DNA of 64,000 nt from NCBI GenBank assembly GCA_030683815.1, contig JAUXPJ010000008.1:62001-126000 (forward strand). The letters are read 5' to 3'. A program made the translations under genes and the position numbers. The notes beneath the pieces were generated by a model, which searched no databases, was not told the origin of the DNA, and worked only from the letters and a program-made list of their open reading frames with translations. This stretch comes from Flavobacteriaceae bacterium. Lineage in GTDB: Bacteria > Bacteroidota > Bacteroidia > Flavobacteriales > Flavobacteriaceae. Below are positions 52,040 to 62,490 of this stretch, piece after piece (positions within the stretch are counted from its first letter, which is position 1; each line of letters starts with the position of its first letter).

Positions 52040-52756
52040 ATGGGACAAAAAACTAATCCAATAGGAAATCGTTTAGGAATTATCAGAGGATGGGATTCTA
52101 ACTGGTATGGAGGAAATGACTATGGCGATAAAATTGCTGAAGATTACAAAATCAGAGAGTACATTGGTGCTCGTCTGGCAAAAGCAAGCATCTCTAGAAT
52201 TATTATTGAGCGTACACTTAAACTTATAACCGTTACTATCACTACTGCAAGACCAGGTATTATTATTGGAAAAGGCGGGCAAGAGGTAGATAAGTTAAAA
52301 GAAGAGCTTAAGAAAATTACAGGTAAAGAAGTACAAATCAATATTTTTGAAATTAAACGCCCGGAAGTGGATGCGGTTATTGTTGCACAAGGTATTGCTC
52401 GTCAAATTGAAGGCCGAATTTCATACAGAAGAGCAATTAAAATGGCAATAGCAGCAGCAATGCGAATGAATGCTGAAGGAATTAAAGTTCAAATTTCAGG
52501 ACGTTTAAACGGAGCAGAAATGGCACGCGCCGAGCACTTTAAAGAAGGAAGAATTCCTCTTTCTACTTTTAGGGCAGATATTGATTATGCACTGGCTGAA
52601 GCACACACCACCTATGGAAGATTAGGAATAAAAGTGTGGATTATGAAAGGCGAAGTTTACGGAAAAAGAGAATTATCACCGTTAGTTGGGTTAGCTAAAA
52701 AGCAGGCCAAAACTGGTAACGCTCCATCATCTAATAAACCACGTCGTAAAAAATAA
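52040..52756 (+). CDS. rpsC: 30S ribosomal protein S3 (uS3)
   Basis: A 238-residue protein at the mRNA entry channel. The KH domain GxxG loop is G77-K-G-G80 ([13 protein letters not shown]). [20 protein letters not shown] and LRADIDYA-like sequence ([18 protein letters not shown]) form the C-terminal domain. The tail is basic and Pro/Ser-rich ([11 protein letters not shown]). rplP follows after 20 nt. Confidence 0.98.
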   Translation: MGQKTNPIGNRLGIIRGWDSNWYGGNDYGDKIAEDYKIREYIGARLAKASISRIIIERTLKLITVTITTARPGIIIGKGGQEVDKLKEELKKITGKEVQINIFEIKRPEVDAVIVAQGIARQIEGRISYRRAIKMAIAAAMRMNAEGIKVQISGRLNGAEMARAEHFKEGRIPLSTFRADIDYALAEAHTTYGRLGIKVWIMKGEVYGKRELSPLVGLAKKQAKTGNAPSSNKPRRKK

Positions 52757-52776
52757 TTTTAAAAATTTAGACGGTT

Positions 52777-53205
52777 ATGTTACAACCTAAAAGAGTTAAA
52801 TTTCGTAAAGTACAGAAAGGCAAAGGAAATTTGTCAGGAAACTCTCAAAGAGGACACCAACTTTCCAACGGAACATTTGGTATCAAAACTTTAGAGCAAA
52901 CATTTTTAACTTCCAGACAAATTGAAGCCGCTCGTATTGCAGCAACTCGTTATATGAAGAGAGAAGGACAGTTATGGATCAAAATATTTCCAGATAAGCC
53001 AATTACCAAAAAACCTCTTGAGGTTCGTATGGGTAAAGGAAAAGGTGCTCCAGAATATTTTGTGGCTGTTATTAAACCAGGAAGAATTATGTTTGAAGTA
53101 GGTGGAGTTTCTTTTGAAATTGCAAAAGAAGCGATGCGTTTAGCAGCTCAAAAACTTCCGGTTAAAACCAAATTTATTGTTGCTAGAGATTACGATAATG
53201 CTTAA
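52777..53205 (+). CDS. rplP: 50S ribosomal protein L16 (uL16)
   Basis: A 142-residue protein close to the A site. [38 protein letters not shown] and [19 protein letters not shown] are diagnostic. Start and length match the family. Followed by rpmC after 11 nt. Confidence 0.98.
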   Translation: MLQPKRVKFRKVQKGKGNLSGNSQRGHQLSNGTFGIKTLEQTFLTSRQIEAARIAATRYMKREGQLWIKIFPDKPITKKPLEVRMGKGKGAPEYFVAVIKPGRIMFEVGGVSFEIAKEAMRLAAQKLPVKTKFIVARDYDNA

Positions 53206-53216
53206 TTGAGACAAAA

Positions 53217-53408
53217 ATGAAACAATCAGAAATTAAAGAATTATCTATAGCCGATTTGCAAGAGAAACTTGAATCATTCAAGAAAAACTATGCTGAACTC
53301 AAAATGGTTCATACCATTTCACCATTGGAAAAACCAATGCAAATAAGAACCATTAGAAAAACTGTTGCAAGATTAGCAACAGAATTAAAAAAAAGAGAAA
53401 TACATTAA
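53217..53408 (+). CDS. rpmC: 50S ribosomal protein L29 (uL29)
   Basis: A 63-residue helical-hairpin protein at the tunnel exit. MKQSEIKELSIADLQEKLES and MQIRTIRKTVARLATELKKR are typical. Sits between rplP and rpsQ, as in most S10 operons. Confidence 0.97.
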   Translation: MKQSEIKELSIADLQEKLESFKKNYAELKMVHTISPLEKPMQIRTIRKTVARLATELKKREIH

Positions 53409-53424
53409 TTGTTTTCAGTAAAAG

Positions 53425-53682
53425 ATGGAAAATAGAAATCTTAGAAAAGAAAGAATTGGGGTAGTTGCCAGCAACAAAATGGACAAATCTATTGTTGTTG
53501 CCGAAGTTACAAGAACTAAACACCCTATGTACGGTAAATACGTGTTGAAAACAAAAAAATATGTTGCACACGATGAAAAAAATGATTGCAATATAGGTGA
53601 TACCGTAAAAATAATGGAAACTCGTCCTTTAAGTAAAACTAAATGTTGGAGATTAGTTGAAATCCTAGAAAGAGCTAAATAA
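53425..53682 (+). CDS. rpsQ: 30S ribosomal protein S17 (uS17)
   Basis: An 85-residue OB-fold primary 16S rRNA-binding protein. [39 protein letters not shown] and [18 protein letters not shown] are characteristic. rplN starts 2 nt after its stop, so translation is probably coupled. Confidence 0.97.
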   Translation: MENRNLRKERIGVVASNKMDKSIVVAEVTRTKHPMYGKYVLKTKKYVAHDEKNDCNIGDTVKIMETRPLSKTKCWRLVEILERAK

Positions 53683-53684
53683 TT

Positions 53685-54053
53685 ATGTTACAAACTGAAT
53701 CAAGATTAAAAGTAGCTGATAACACTGGAGCCAAAGAGGTTTTAGTAATACGCGTTTTAGGAGGTACAAAAAGACGTTACGCTTCGGTAGGTGATAAAAT
53801 TGTAGTTACAATTAAAGAATCTACACCAAACGGAACCGTTAAAAAAGGTCAAGTATCCAGAGCAGTTGTTGTTCGTACTAAAAAAGAAGTAAGAAGAAAA
53901 GACGGATCTTATATCAGATTCGATGATAACGCCTGTGTTTTATTAAACGCAGCGGAAGAAATGAGAGGTACCCGTGTATTCGGACCTGTAGCAAGAGAAC
54001 TTCGTGAAAAGCAGTTCATGAAAATTGTTTCACTGGCACCTGAAGTGCTTTAA
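53685..54053 (+). CDS. rplN: 50S ribosomal protein L14 (uL14)
   Basis: A 122-residue inter-subunit face protein. [20 protein letters not shown] and [20 protein letters not shown] match the family closely. It opens the spc section of the fused operon. Confidence 0.98.
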   Translation: MLQTESRLKVADNTGAKEVLVIRVLGGTKRRYASVGDKIVVTIKESTPNGTVKKGQVSRAVVVRTKKEVRRKDGSYIRFDDNACVLLNAAEEMRGTRVFGPVARELREKQFMKIVSLAPEVL

Positions 54054-54068
54054 TAAAAATTTGAAAAG

Positions 54069-54377
54069 ATGATAAAATTAAAGATCAAAACAGGAGATAA
54101 AGTTAGAGTAATTGCCGGTGATCACCGTGGTGAAGAAGGCAAAATAATAAAAGTACTTATTGAATCTAACAAAGCTATCGTTGAAGGAGTTAACATGATT
54201 TCTAAACATACCAAGCCAAGCGCAAACAATCCGCAAGGTGGAATTGTTAAAAAAGAAGCAGCTCTTAACATTTCTAATTTAATGTTAGTGGAAGACGGAA
54301 AAACAACCAGAGTAGGTTATCGTAATGAAGACGGAAAAAAGGTTAGATTTTCTAAAAAATCAGATAAAGCGATATAG
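54069..54377 (+). CDS. rplX: 50S ribosomal protein L24 (uL24)
   Basis: A 102-residue assembly initiator protein with a KOW motif ([20 protein letters not shown]). [20 protein letters not shown] is diagnostic. Followed by rplE after 2 nt. Confidence 0.97.
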   Translation: MIKLKIKTGDKVRVIAGDHRGEEGKIIKVLIESNKAIVEGVNMISKHTKPSANNPQGGIVKKEAALNISNLMLVEDGKTTRVGYRNEDGKKVRFSKKSDKAI

Positions 54378-54379
54378 AG

Positions 54380-54931
54380 ATGACGTATATACCAAGACTT
54401 AAGCAAGAATATAAGAGTAGAATTATTCCGACTCTTAAAGAAGAATTTGGATACAAAAACATTATGATGTTACCAAAACTTCAGAAAATTGTGATTAGCA
54501 AAGGAGTTGGCGCTGCTGTTGCTGATAAAAAGTTAGTGGACCACGCGGTGGAAGAATTAACTAAAATTACAGGTCAAAAAGCAGTATCTACCATCTCTAA
54601 AAAAGACGTTGCAAACTTTAAATTACGTAAAGGAATGCCAATTGGTGCAAAAGTTACCTTAAGAGGCGTGAAAATGTACGAATTTTTAGATCGTTTGGTT
54701 ACCGTTTCATTGCCACGTGTAAGAGATTTTCATGGTGTAAGCGCAACAGGTTTTGACGGTAGAGGAAATTATAACCTTGGAGTTACAGAACAAATCATTT
54801 TTCCGGAAATTGACATCGATAAAATCAATAAAATTTCAGGAATGGATATTACTTTTGTAACAACCGCTAAAACCGATACTGAAGCAAAATCACTATTAAG
54901 AGAATTAGGTTTACCATTTAAAAAGAATTAA
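54380..54931 (+). CDS. rplE: 50S ribosomal protein L5 (uL5)
   Basis: A 183-residue 5S rRNA-binding protein. [36 protein letters not shown] and [17 protein letters not shown] are typical. In E. coli S8 represses at the rplE start; the rplX-rplE gap here is 2 nt, leaving no room for such a site. Confidence 0.98.
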   Translation: MTYIPRLKQEYKSRIIPTLKEEFGYKNIMMLPKLQKIVISKGVGAAVADKKLVDHAVEELTKITGQKAVSTISKKDVANFKLRKGMPIGAKVTLRGVKMYEFLDRLVTVSLPRVRDFHGVSATGFDGRGNYNLGVTEQIIFPEIDIDKINKISGMDITFVTTAKTDTEAKSLLRELGLPFKKN

Positions 54932-54934
54932 GGA

Positions 54935-55204
54935 ATGGCTAAAGAATCAATGAAAGCCCGTGAGGCTAAAAGACAAAAATTAGTAGCAAAATATGCTGCT
55001 AAGAGAAAAGAATTGAAAGCAGCAGGAGATTACGTTGCGTTACAGAGTATCCCTAAAAATGCGTCGCCGGTACGTTTGCACAATCGTTGTAAATTAACAG
55101 GAAGACCAAAAGGATATATACGCTTATTTGGATTATCCCGTGTTACATTCCGTGAAATGGCTAACCAAGGATTGATACCTGGAGTTAGAAAAGCCAGTTG
55201 GTAA
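54935..55204 (+). CDS. rpsN: 30S ribosomal protein S14, zinc-independent form (uS14)
   Basis: An 89-residue long-form S14. [20 protein letters not shown] lacks the CxxC pairs of the short zinc-binding form, so it needs no zinc. Start [20 protein letters not shown]. It is followed by a 61-nt gap, long for this operon, that holds a two-part hairpin before rpsH. Confidence 0.97.
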   Translation: MAKESMKAREAKRQKLVAKYAAKRKELKAAGDYVALQSIPKNASPVRLHNRCKLTGRPKGYIRLFGLSRVTFREMANQGLIPGVRKASW

Positions 55205-55212
55205 ATTATAAA

Positions 55213-55247
55213 TTGGTTTCAGGTTTAACAATAAAGTTAAAAACCAA
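55213..55247 (+). promoter_or_regulatory. Bulged hairpin before rpsH (candidate S8 autoregulatory site)
   Basis: Outer stem TTGGTT (55213-55218) with AACCAA (55242-55247); a 5-nt bulge TCAGG on the 5' side; inner stem TTTAAC (55224-55229) with GTTAAA (55236-55241); loop AATAAA. All 12 pairs are Watson-Crick. It ends 18 nt before the rpsH ATG. The role is inferred. Confidence 0.5.
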
Positions 55248-55265
55248 AACCGCAAATATAAATAT

Positions 55266-55664
55266 ATGAATACAGATCCAATAGCAGATTATTTAACAAG
55301 AATTAGAAATGCTGTAAGCGCAGGACATAGAGTTGTTGAAATACCTTCTTCAAATTTGAAGAAAGAAGTTACCAAGATATTATTTGTTCAAGGATATATT
55401 CTCAGCTATCAATTTAATGATGATACCGTACAAGGTACTATTAAAATAGCTTTGAAATATGACAAATTGACCAAAGAACCGGTAATCAAAAGTATTCAAA
55501 GAATCAGTACTCCGGGTCTTCGTAAATATGCAAGCGCTACAGAAATGCCACGAGTTTTAAACGGACTTGGAATTGCAATAGTATCAACCTCTAAAGGGGT
55601 GATGACTAACAAACAAGCTCGTCAGGAGAATATCGGAGGTGAAGTTTTATGTTACGTTTATTAA
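55266..55664 (+). CDS. rpsH: 30S ribosomal protein S8 (uS8)
   Basis: A 132-residue primary 16S rRNA-binding protein of the central domain and a known autoregulator of spc operons. [34 protein letters not shown] and [20 protein letters not shown] are typical. The gene is preceded by the bulged hairpin at 55213-55247 and followed by rplF after 17 nt. Confidence 0.98.
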   Translation: MNTDPIADYLTRIRNAVSAGHRVVEIPSSNLKKEVTKILFVQGYILSYQFNDDTVQGTIKIALKYDKLTKEPVIKSIQRISTPGLRKYASATEMPRVLNGLGIAIVSTSKGVMTNKQARQENIGGEVLCYVY

Positions 55665-55681
55665 TATAAGAATTAGTAAAG

Positions 55682-56224
55682 ATGTCAAGAATAGGAAAAA
55701 ACCCAATTAACATTATAGACGGAGTTACCGTTGATTTGAAAGACAACACCATTACCGTTAAAGGAAAATTGGGAGAATTATCTCAAGAAATAACAGATGT
55801 TACTGTTAATATCGAAGATGGAATTATCACTGTTGAAAGACCATCTGATGCAAAAGATCACCGTGCAAAACACGGTTTATACAGAGCATTAATCAGCAAC
55901 ATGATTCAAGGAGTGTCAACTGGATTTACGCTTAACTTAGAGTTGATAGGTGTTGGTTACAGAGCGAGTAATCAAGGTCAAAGACTAGAGTTAGCTTTAG
56001 GTTTTTCACACAATATTATTTTGGATGTTGCTCCAGAAGTATCTGTGGAAACAGTGAGTGAGAAAGGTAAAAATCCAATCATTAAATTAACTTCATTCGA
56101 TAAGCAGTTATTAGGTCAGGTTGCGGCTAAAATCCGTGGATTCCGTAGACCGGAACCTTATAAAGGAAAAGGAGTTAAATTTGTAGGAGAAGTATTAAGA
56201 AGAAAAGCAGGTAAATCTGCATAA
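55682..56224 (+). CDS. rplF: 50S ribosomal protein L6 (uL6)
   Basis: A 180-residue two-domain protein near the GTPase centre. [29 protein letters not shown] and [20 protein letters not shown] are characteristic. rplR follows after 11 nt. Confidence 0.98.
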   Translation: MSRIGKNPINIIDGVTVDLKDNTITVKGKLGELSQEITDVTVNIEDGIITVERPSDAKDHRAKHGLYRALISNMIQGVSTGFTLNLELIGVGYRASNQGQRLELALGFSHNIILDVAPEVSVETVSEKGKNPIIKLTSFDKQLLGQVAAKIRGFRRPEPYKGKGVKFVGEVLRRKAGKSA

Positions 56225-56235
56225 TTAATCGTATT

Positions 56236-56589
56236 ATGGCATTATCAAAGCTTGAAAGAAGACAACGAATTAAGCATAGAATCAGAAAAGTTATATATGG
56301 AACTGCAGAAACGCCTAGGCTTTCAGTATTCAGAAGTAATAAAGAAATTTATGCCCAATTAATTGATGATAACTCCGGTAAAACAATTTTATCAGCATCA
56401 TCAAGAGATAAAGAAATAGATGCAAAAGGCAACAAAATAGAACAAGCAGTAGCTGTGGGTAAAGCAGTAGCTGACAAAGCGGTAAACGCTGGAGTTTCAC
56501 AATGCGCTTTTGACAGAAATGGATATTTGTATCACGGTAGAGTAAAAGCTTTAGCAGACGCTGCAAGAGAAGCTGGTTTAAAATTTTAG
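56236..56589 (+). CDS. rplR: 50S ribosomal protein L18 (uL18)
   Basis: A 117-residue 5S rRNA-binding protein. [38 protein letters not shown] and [20 protein letters not shown] are typical. rpsE follows after 6 nt. Confidence 0.98.
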   Translation: MALSKLERRQRIKHRIRKVIYGTAETPRLSVFRSNKEIYAQLIDDNSGKTILSASSRDKEIDAKGNKIEQAVAVGKAVADKAVNAGVSQCAFDRNGYLYHGRVKALADAAREAGLKF

Positions 56590-56595
56590 GAAATT

Positions 56596-57120
56596 ATGTA
56601 TCAAAAATACAAAAACGTAGAAAGAGTAAAGCCTAGTGGATTAGAGCTTAAAGACCATTTAGTAGCTGTAAACAGAGTTACCAAAGTAACAAAAGGCGGT
56701 AGAACCTTCGGGTTCTCAGCAATTGTTGTTGTTGGTGATGGAAACAGTGTTGTTGGTCACGGACACGGTAAATCGAAAGATGTAGCTTCAGCAATTGCAA
56801 AAGCTATCGAAGATGCAAAAAAGAATTTAGTAAGAATTCCGATTATTGATCAATCATTACCACACGAACAAAAAGGAAAATACGGTGGAGCAAAAGTGTT
56901 TTTAAAACCTGCTGCTCATGGTACCGGAGTTATTGCTGGTGGTGCGGTACGCGCCGTACTGGAATCAGTTGGTGTACATGATGTATTATCAAAATCACAA
57001 GGTTCATCTAATGCACACAACGTAGTAAAAGCAACTTTTGATGCTTTATTACAATTGAGAAGTGCGCATTTAGTGGCACAACAAAGAGGAATTTCTTTAG
57101 AAAAAGTTTTTAAAGGATAA
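56596..57120 (+). CDS. rpsE: 30S ribosomal protein S5 (uS5)
   Basis: A 174-residue protein at the mRNA entry site involved in accuracy. The double-stranded RNA-binding-like N domain contains [20 protein letters not shown], followed by [16 protein letters not shown] and [20 protein letters not shown]. rpmD follows after 13 nt. Confidence 0.98.
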   Translation: MYQKYKNVERVKPSGLELKDHLVAVNRVTKVTKGGRTFGFSAIVVVGDGNSVVGHGHGKSKDVASAIAKAIEDAKKNLVRIPIIDQSLPHEQKGKYGGAKVFLKPAAHGTGVIAGGAVRAVLESVGVHDVLSKSQGSSNAHNVVKATFDALLQLRSAHLVAQQRGISLEKVFKG

Positions 57121-57133
57121 AATCAATAATACG

Positions 57134-57313
57134 ATGGCAAAGATACAAGTAACACAAGTGAAAAGTAAAATCAACTGTCCAAAAAGACAAAAATTGACTT
57201 TAGAGGCGTTGGGCTTACGTAAGATTGATCAAATGGTGGAGCACGAAGCGACTTCATCAATCCTCGGAATGGTAAATAAAGTTAAACACTTAGTTTCTGT
57301 AAAAGAAATTTAA
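57134..57313 (+). CDS. rpmD: 50S ribosomal protein L30 (uL30)
   Basis: A 59-residue protein (MAKIQVTQVKSKINCPKRQK, LEALGLRKIDQMVEHEAT, ending LVSVKEI). The KSKINCPKRQKLTLEALGLR stretch is the L30 signature. Its position between rpsE (13 nt) and rplO (11 nt) is the usual one. The cysteine in NCPKRQ replaces the more common glycine. Confidence 0.96.
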   Translation: MAKIQVTQVKSKINCPKRQKLTLEALGLRKIDQMVEHEATSSILGMVNKVKHLVSVKEI

Positions 57314-57324
57314 TAATATTCGAT

Positions 57325-57777
57325 ATGAATTTAAATAACTTACAACCAGCAGAAGGATCTGTTAAAAAGGAAAAGAAAAGACTCGGAAGAGGTCAAGGTT
57401 CAGGCAAAGGAGGCACTGCCACTAAAGGTCATAAAGGACAAAAATCTCGTTCAGGTTATTCTAGAAAAGTAGGATTTGAAGGTGGGCAAATGCCACTTCA
57501 AAGACGTGTGCCTAAATTTGGTTTTACAAACATCAACCGTAAGGATTATGTTGGAATCAATTTAGATAAAATTCAAGAGCTGGTAGATAATGGTAGAATT
57601 ACCGATCAACTAGATTTTGACACGATGTTGGAATATCGTTTAGCAACGAAAAATGATTTAGTTAAAATTTTAGGAAGAGGAGAGTTAAAAGCTAAACTAA
57701 AAGTATCTGGCCACAAATTCACAGCAACTGCTAAAGCTGCTATTGAAGCTGCAGGAGGAGAAGCAGTAACCCTATAA
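57325..57777 (+). CDS. rplO: 50S ribosomal protein L15 (uL15)
   Basis: A 150-residue late-assembly protein with an unstructured Gly-rich N-terminal arm (RLGRGQGSGKGGTATKGHKG, then FEGGQMPLQRRVPKFGF) and a folded C-terminal domain ending AAIEAAGGEAVTL. secY follows after 13 nt. Confidence 0.98.
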   Translation: MNLNNLQPAEGSVKKEKKRLGRGQGSGKGGTATKGHKGQKSRSGYSRKVGFEGGQMPLQRRVPKFGFTNINRKDYVGINLDKIQELVDNGRITDQLDFDTMLEYRLATKNDLVKILGRGELKAKLKVSGHKFTATAKAAIEAAGGEAVTL

Positions 57778-57790
57778 GCTCTGTAACTGA

Positions 57791-59131
57791 ATGAAAAAAT
57801 TTATCAAAACCATACAAGATATTTGGAAAATAGAAGAACTTAGAAATAAGCTTCTTCTTACTGTTGGTTTCTTGGTAGTGTACCGATTTGCAGCGCAAAT
57901 TCCACTACCGGGAATTGATCCGGCTCAATTACAAGCATTACAAAGTAAATCAAGCGGTGGCGGATTATTGGATATTCTTAATATGTTTACCGGGGGTGCC
58001 TTTGCCAGTGCCTCTTTTATGGCATTAGGTATTATGCCTTATATTTCTGCTTCCATTGTTGTACAGTTAATGGGAATAGCAATTCCATATTTACAAAAAC
58101 TACAAAAGGAAGGCGAAAGCGGTAGAAAAAGAATCAACCAAATTACACGTTGGTTAACTATTGCTATTACAGCGGTTCAGGGACCTGCGTATATTGCAAG
58201 TTTACCAAGTTTAGGAATTCCACATAGCGCATTTTTATTAGGAACAGGACCAATGTTCTGGTTTTCTTCAATGATTTTGTTAACTACAGGAACTGTATTT
58301 GCCATGTGGTTGGGTGAAAAAATTACTGATAAAGGTATCGGAAACGGTATTTCTTTATTAATTATGGTAGGTATTATTGCTCGTTTTCCAAGTGCGTTTA
58401 TTCAAGAGTTTACCTCAAGAGTAACACAATCCAATGGTGGTGCCATTATGGTATTATTAGAAGTGATTATTTGGTTTGGGGTAATTTTGTTATCAATTTT
58501 ATTAGTAACAGCTGTAAGAAAAATTCCTGTACAATATGCAAGAAGAACAGTAGCGGGTAATATAAAAGATATTGCAGGAGCTAGACAATATGTACCATTA
58601 AAATTGAACTCATCCGGAGTAATGCCAATCATTTTTGCACAAGCAATTATGTTTGTACCGGCAGCTTTATTAAGTGCATCATCATCAGAAACAATTGGAG
58701 CAATTTCACAAAGTTTTGTCGATATTAACGGATTAGGGTATAACTTATTATTTGCTTCCTTAATCATTATTTTCAGTTATTTTTATACAGCAATCTCTAT
58801 TCCTACTAATAAAATGGCCGATGATTTAAAAAGAAGTGGTGGATTTATTCCTGGAATTAGACCTGGAAAAGAAACTGCAGATAAATTAGATGCTATTTTA
58901 TCTAAGATTACATTACCTGGATCCGTGTTTTTAGCATTGATTGCCATATTTCCGGTAATTGTTGTTAAATTTGGAGTTCAACAATCATGGGCGTTGTTCT
59001 ATGGAGGAACTTCCTTATTGATCTTAGTTGGTGTAGCAATAGATACTATTCAACAAATTAATTCACATTTGTTAAATCGTCATTATGACGGTCTAATGAA
59101 AACAGGTACTAAACGTAAAAACGTGGCATAA
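57791..59131 (+). CDS. secY: Preprotein translocase channel subunit SecY
   Basis: A 446-residue inner-membrane channel with ten predicted helices, working with SecE, SecG and Sec[15 protein letters not shown] is in the first periplasmic loop, and [16 protein letters not shown] is the plug/TM2 region. [14 protein letters not shown] and [20 protein letters not shown] are the conserved TM6-8 segments. YARRTVAG in the cytosolic loop contacts the ribosome and SecA. adk and map, often next in other phyla, are absent; infA starts 1 nt after the stop. Confidence 0.98.
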   Translation: MKKFIKTIQDIWKIEELRNKLLLTVGFLVVYRFAAQIPLPGIDPAQLQALQSKSSGGGLLDILNMFTGGAFASASFMALGIMPYISASIVVQLMGIAIPYLQKLQKEGESGRKRINQITRWLTIAITAVQGPAYIASLPSLGIPHSAFLLGTGPMFWFSSMILLTTGTVFAMWLGEKITDKGIGNGISLLIMVGIIARFPSAFIQEFTSRVTQSNGGAIMVLLEVIIWFGVILLSILLVTAVRKIPVQYARRTVAGNIKDIAGARQYVPLKLNSSGVMPIIFAQAIMFVPAALLSASSSETIGAISQSFVDINGLGYNLLFASLIIIFSYFYTAISIPTNKMADDLKRSGGFIPGIRPGKETADKLDAILSKITLPGSVFLALIAIFPVIVVKFGVQQSWALFYGGTSLLILVGVAIDTIQQINSHLLNRHYDGLMKTGTKRKNVA

Positions 59132-59132
59132 T

Positions 59133-59348
59133 ATGGCTAAACAAGCAGCAATACAACAAGATGGAACCATTACAGAAGCATTATCCAATGCGATGTTCCG
59201 TGTTGAGCTTGAAAACGGTCATATTGTAACGGCACACATTTCTGGTAAAATGCGTATGCATTATATCAAATTATTACCAGGTGATAAGGTGAAATTAGAA
59301 ATGAGTCCATACGATTTAACAAAGGCTAGAATTACTTATAGATATTAA
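59133..59348 (+). CDS. infA: Translation initiation factor IF-1
   Basis: A 71-residue OB-fold factor that occupies the A site during initiation. [36 protein letters not shown] and TKARITYRY are characteristic. It starts 1 nt after secY, suggesting coupled translation. Confidence 0.98.
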   Translation: MAKQAAIQQDGTITEALSNAMFRVELENGHIVTAHISGKMRMHYIKLLPGDKVKLEMSPYDLTKARITYRY

Positions 59349-59358
59349 AGATAAAACG

Positions 59359-59475
59359 ATGAAAGTTAGAACATCAGTAAAAAAAAGAAGTGCCGAGTGC
59401 AAAATTGTGCGTAGAAAAGGCAGATTATATGTAATCAATAAAAAGAATCCTAGATTTAAACAAAGACAAGGATAA
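59359..59475 (+). CDS. rpmJ: 50S ribosomal protein L36 (bL36), zinc-free type
   Basis: A 38-residue protein ([20 protein letters not shown], ending NPRFKQRQG). Only one cysteine remains where the zinc form has CxxC plus Cys/His ligands, so it should not bind zinc, the usual state in this group. It lies 10 nt after infA and 2 nt before rpsM. Confidence 0.96.
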   Translation: MKVRTSVKKRSAECKIVRRKGRLYVINKKNPRFKQRQG

Positions 59476-59477
59476 TT

Positions 59478-59852
59478 ATGGCAAGAATAGCAGGTATTGA
59501 CATCCCGAAAAACAAAAGAGGGGTAATTGCTTTAACCTATATTTATGGTATTGGCAGTAGCAGGGCTAAAGAAATTTTAGCAACTGCAAAAGTAAATGAA
59601 AACACTAAGGTATCAGATTGGTCCGATGATGAAATTGGACATATCCGTGAACAAGTAGGTGTTTACACTATTGAAGGTGAATTACGTTCAGAAGTTCAAT
59701 TGAATATTAAGCGATTAATGGATATTGGATGCTACCGTGGTATTAGACATAGATCAGGTTTACCTTTAAGAGGTCAACGTACGAAAACTAATTCCAGAAC
59801 CAGAAAAGGTAAGAGAAGAACTGTGGCTGGTAAAAAGAAAGCAACTAAATAA
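59478..59852 (+). CDS. rpsM: 30S ribosomal protein S13 (uS13)
   Basis: A 124-residue head protein that bridges to the large subunit and touches P-site t[23 protein letters not shown], the helix-two-turn-helix [14 protein letters not shown], and [20 protein letters not shown] are typical. It starts the alpha section of the operon. Confidence 0.98.
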   Translation: MARIAGIDIPKNKRGVIALTYIYGIGSSRAKEILATAKVNENTKVSDWSDDEIGHIREQVGVYTIEGELRSEVQLNIKRLMDIGCYRGIRHRSGLPLRGQRTKTNSRTRKGKRRTVAGKKKATK

Positions 59853-59866
59853 TAAGTAGAAATAAA

Positions 59867-60250
59867 ATGGCAAAGACAACATCAAAAAAGAGAAAAGTTA
59901 TTATTGAAGCTATCGGTGAAGCACATATTACGGCATCTTTCAATAATATCATTATTTCTCTTACCAATAAAAAGGGAGATGTAATTTCATGGTCATCTGC
60001 AGGTAAAATGGGTTTCAGAGGTTCTAAAAAGAATACTCCTTATGCCGCGCAAGTTGCAGCAGAAGAGTGTTCAAAAGTAGCTTTTGAAGCAGGTTTACGT
60101 AAAGTTAAAGTTTACGTAAAAGGCCCTGGAAACGGTAGAGAATCTGCAATTAGATCAATCCATAATGGCGGTATCGAAGTAACAGAAATCATTGACGTTA
60201 CTCCACTTCCACACAATGGATGCAGACCTCCAAAAAGAAGAAGAATATAA
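59867..60250 (+). CDS. rpsK: 30S ribosomal protein S11 (uS11)
   Basis: A 127-residue platform protein. [40 protein letters not shown] and [15 protein letters not shown] are characteristic. A 91-nt gap with hairpins follows before rpsD, the longest gap in the spc-alpha part of the operon. Confidence 0.98.
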   Translation: MAKTTSKKRKVIIEAIGEAHITASFNNIIISLTNKKGDVISWSSAGKMGFRGSKKNTPYAAQVAAEECSKVAFEAGLRKVKVYVKGPGNGRESAIRSIHNGGIEVTEIIDVTPLPHNGCRPPKRRRI

Positions 60251-60272
60251 TTAATAATTAAGTTTAATTTTT

Positions 60273-60323
60273 AGAAAGGATTTCGATTATCGAAGGATTT
60301 AAGCCTGAATTCATAATCCCTTT
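60273..60323 (+). promoter_or_regulatory. Structured spacer before rpsD (candidate S4 autoregulatory leader)
   Basis: GAAAGGATT (60273-60281) can pair with AATCCCTTTC (60314-60323, one bulged C), enclosing the hairpin TTCGA/TCGAA (60281-60285 with 60289-60293). Alternatively GGATT (60294-60298) can take the AATCC strand (60314-60318). The two foldings exclude each other, as expected for a switch. The function is inferred from position. Confidence 0.45.
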
Positions 60324-60341
60324 CAATTAAAAAAAGTAAAA

Positions 60342-60947
60342 ATGGCAAGATATAGAGGACCACAAACAAAAATTGCACGTAAGTTTGGTGAGGCAATTTT
60401 CGGTGAAGATAAATCATTCGAAAAAAGAAATTACCCTCCAGGACAACACGGAAATTCAAGAAGAAGAGGAAAAAAATCTGAATACGCTGTTCAGCTGCAA
60501 GAAAAACAAAAAGCTAAATACACTTACGGTATATTAGAAAGACAATTCCGCAACCTCTTTGAAAAAGCTTCAGGAAGTAAAGGAATTACGGGTGAAGTTT
60601 TATTACAATTATGCGAAGCTCGTTTAGATAATGTTGTTTATCGTATGGGTATTTCTCCATCACGTAGAGCGGCACGTCAAATAGTTAATCACAGACATAT
60701 TACAGTAAATGGTGATGTAGTTAATATTCCATCTTATACCCTAAAAAAAGGAGATGTAATTGCTGTAAGAGAGAAATCAAAATCACTTGAAGTTATTGAA
60801 AATTCATTAGCAAACAAAAACAATGTTTACGAGTGGTTAACATGGAATGATGAAACTAAACAAGGAACTTTTGTTAAAGTACCTGAAAGAGTTCAAATTC
60901 CTGAAAATATTAAAGAACAATTAATCGTAGAGTTGTACTCTAAATAA
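60342..60947 (+). CDS. rpsD: 30S ribosomal protein S4 (uS4)
   Basis: A 201-residue primary 16S rRNA-binding protein and, in many bacteria, repressor of the alpha operon. [31 protein letters not shown] and the S4 RNA-binding domain ([40 protein letters not shown]) are intact. The zinc-binding N-terminal cysteines of some S4 proteins are absent. rpoA follows after 22 nt. Confidence 0.98.
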   Translation: MARYRGPQTKIARKFGEAIFGEDKSFEKRNYPPGQHGNSRRRGKKSEYAVQLQEKQKAKYTYGILERQFRNLFEKASGSKGITGEVLLQLCEARLDNVVYRMGISPSRRAARQIVNHRHITVNGDVVNIPSYTLKKGDVIAVREKSKSLEVIENSLANKNNVYEWLTWNDETKQGTFVKVPERVQIPENIKEQLIVELYSK

Positions 60948-60969
60948 TAACTAAGACACCAGTCAAACT

Positions 60970-61962
60970 ATGGCAATTTTAAATTTTCAAAAGCCCGATA
61001 AAGTTATCATGATTAATTCTACCGATTTTGAAGGTAGATTTGAATTCAGACCGTTAGAACCAGGATATGGTTTAACAATCGGTAACGCTTTAAGAAGAGT
61101 ATTGTTATCTTCACTTGAAGGATATGCCGTTACATCAATAAGAATTAGCGGTGTAGAGCATGAATTTTCTACCATTAGTGGTGTTGTAGAAGATGTTACC
61201 GAAATAATCCTCAATTTAAAACAAGTTCGCTTAAAAAAACAAATTGAAGATACAGATCGTGAAACGGTTTCATTAACACTTTCTGGAAAAGAACAAATTA
61301 CTGCCGGTGATTTCCAAAAATTTATCTCAGGTTTTCAAGTATTAAATCCAGATTTAGTAATCTGTAATCTTGAAAAATCAGTGAAATTAGAAATGGAAAT
61401 GACCATTGAAAAAGGGAGAGGATTTGTCCCGGCTGAAGAAAATAAAAAGTCTGGAATGCCAATAGGCACTATTTTTACCGACTCTATTTTTACTCCAATG
61501 ATAAATGTAAAATTTGCTATTGAGGATTTTCGTGTTGAACAAAAAACAGACTACGAAAAATTAGTTCTGGATATTGTTACCAACGGATCAATCAATCCTC
61601 AAGATGCTTTAACCGAAGCCGCTAAAATATTAATTCATCACTTTATGTTGTTCTCTGATGAGAGAATAACTTTAGAGTCTGAAGTAATTGCTCAAACTGA
61701 AGCTTATGATGAAGAATCATTACATATGCGTCAGTTATTGAAAACTAAATTAGTTGATATGGATTTATCCGTTAGAGCACTTAATTGTTTAAAAGCAGCT
61801 GAAGTTGAAACACTGGGAGACTTGGTATCATTTAATAAAAACGACTTAATGAAATTCCGTAATTTCGGGAAGAAATCATTGACAGAGTTAGATGAGTTAG
61901 TTTATGGTAAAGGTCTGCACTTTGGAATGGATTTAAGTAAGTATAAATTGGATAAAGATTAA
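60970..61962 (+). CDS. rpoA: DNA-directed RNA polymerase subunit alpha
   Basis: A 330-residue subunit that assembles RNA polymerase and reads UP elements and activators. The N-terminal dimerisation domain (about 1-230) has [20 protein letters not shown] and [20 protein letters not shown]. The linker is followed by the C-terminal domain (about 250-330) with [20 protein letters not shown] and [19 protein letters not shown], the helix-hairpin-helix DNA-binding part. rplQ follows after 33 nt. Confidence 0.98.
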   Translation: MAILNFQKPDKVIMINSTDFEGRFEFRPLEPGYGLTIGNALRRVLLSSLEGYAVTSIRISGVEHEFSTISGVVEDVTEIILNLKQVRLKKQIEDTDRETVSLTLSGKEQITAGDFQKFISGFQVLNPDLVICNLEKSVKLEMEMTIEKGRGFVPAEENKKSGMPIGTIFTDSIFTPMINVKFAIEDFRVEQKTDYEKLVLDIVTNGSINPQDALTEAAKILIHHFMLFSDERITLESEVIAQTEAYDEESLHMRQLLKTKLVDMDLSVRALNCLKAAEVETLGDLVSFNKNDLMKFRNFGKKSLTELDELVYGKGLHFGMDLSKYKLDKD

Positions 61963-61995
61963 TAAACCTTTACAGGTTTAAGAAAAGAATAAAAA

Positions 61996-62463
61996 ATGAG
62001 ACACGGTAAAAAATTCAATCACTTAAGTAGAAAAACAGCGCATAGAGGCGCCATGTTAGCTAATATGGCTTGTTCATTAATATTACACAAGCGTATTAAT
62101 ACCACTGTAGAAAAAGCAAAAGCTTTACGAGTATATGTAGAGCCACTAATTACAAAATCAAAAGCGGATACTACCAACAACAGAAGGGTTGTATTTAGCT
62201 ACTTGAAAGATAAATATGCAGTAACTGAACTTTTCAAAGAAGTTTCAACTAAAGTTGCCGATAGACCGGGCGGATACCTTCGTATTATCAAATTAGGTAA
62301 CAGACAAGGAGATAATGCCAATATGGCGATGGTGGAATTAGTAGATTATAACACCGTTTATAATCCTAAAGGAAACAAAAAAGTTACAAGAACAAGAAGA
62401 GGTAGAGCCAAGAAAACTACTGAAGCAGTTGTTGCAAATACTGAAACTCCAACAGCAGAATAA
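61996..62463 (+). CDS. rplQ: 50S ribosomal protein L17 (bL17)
   Basis: A 155-residue tunnel-exit-side protein. [20 protein letters not shown] and [20 protein letters not shown] are diagnostic. About 30 extra C-terminal residues ([18 protein letters not shown], then ANTETPTAE) form a low-complexity tail common in Bacteroidetes. Last gene of the super-operon; a terminator follows 28 nt downstream. Confidence 0.98.
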   Translation: MRHGKKFNHLSRKTAHRGAMLANMACSLILHKRINTTVEKAKALRVYVEPLITKSKADTTNNRRVVFSYLKDKYAVTELFKEVSTKVADRPGGYLRIIKLGNRQGDNANMAMVELVDYNTVYNPKGNKKVTRTRRGRAKKTTEAVVANTETPTAE

Positions 62464-62490
62464 ATGGATTTTCAATTATAATAAATATAC

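Noticed and set aside
59359-59475. L36 and S14 lacking zinc-binding cysteines as an unusual loss
   Set aside because: Zinc-free forms are usual in this lineage; not a novelty.
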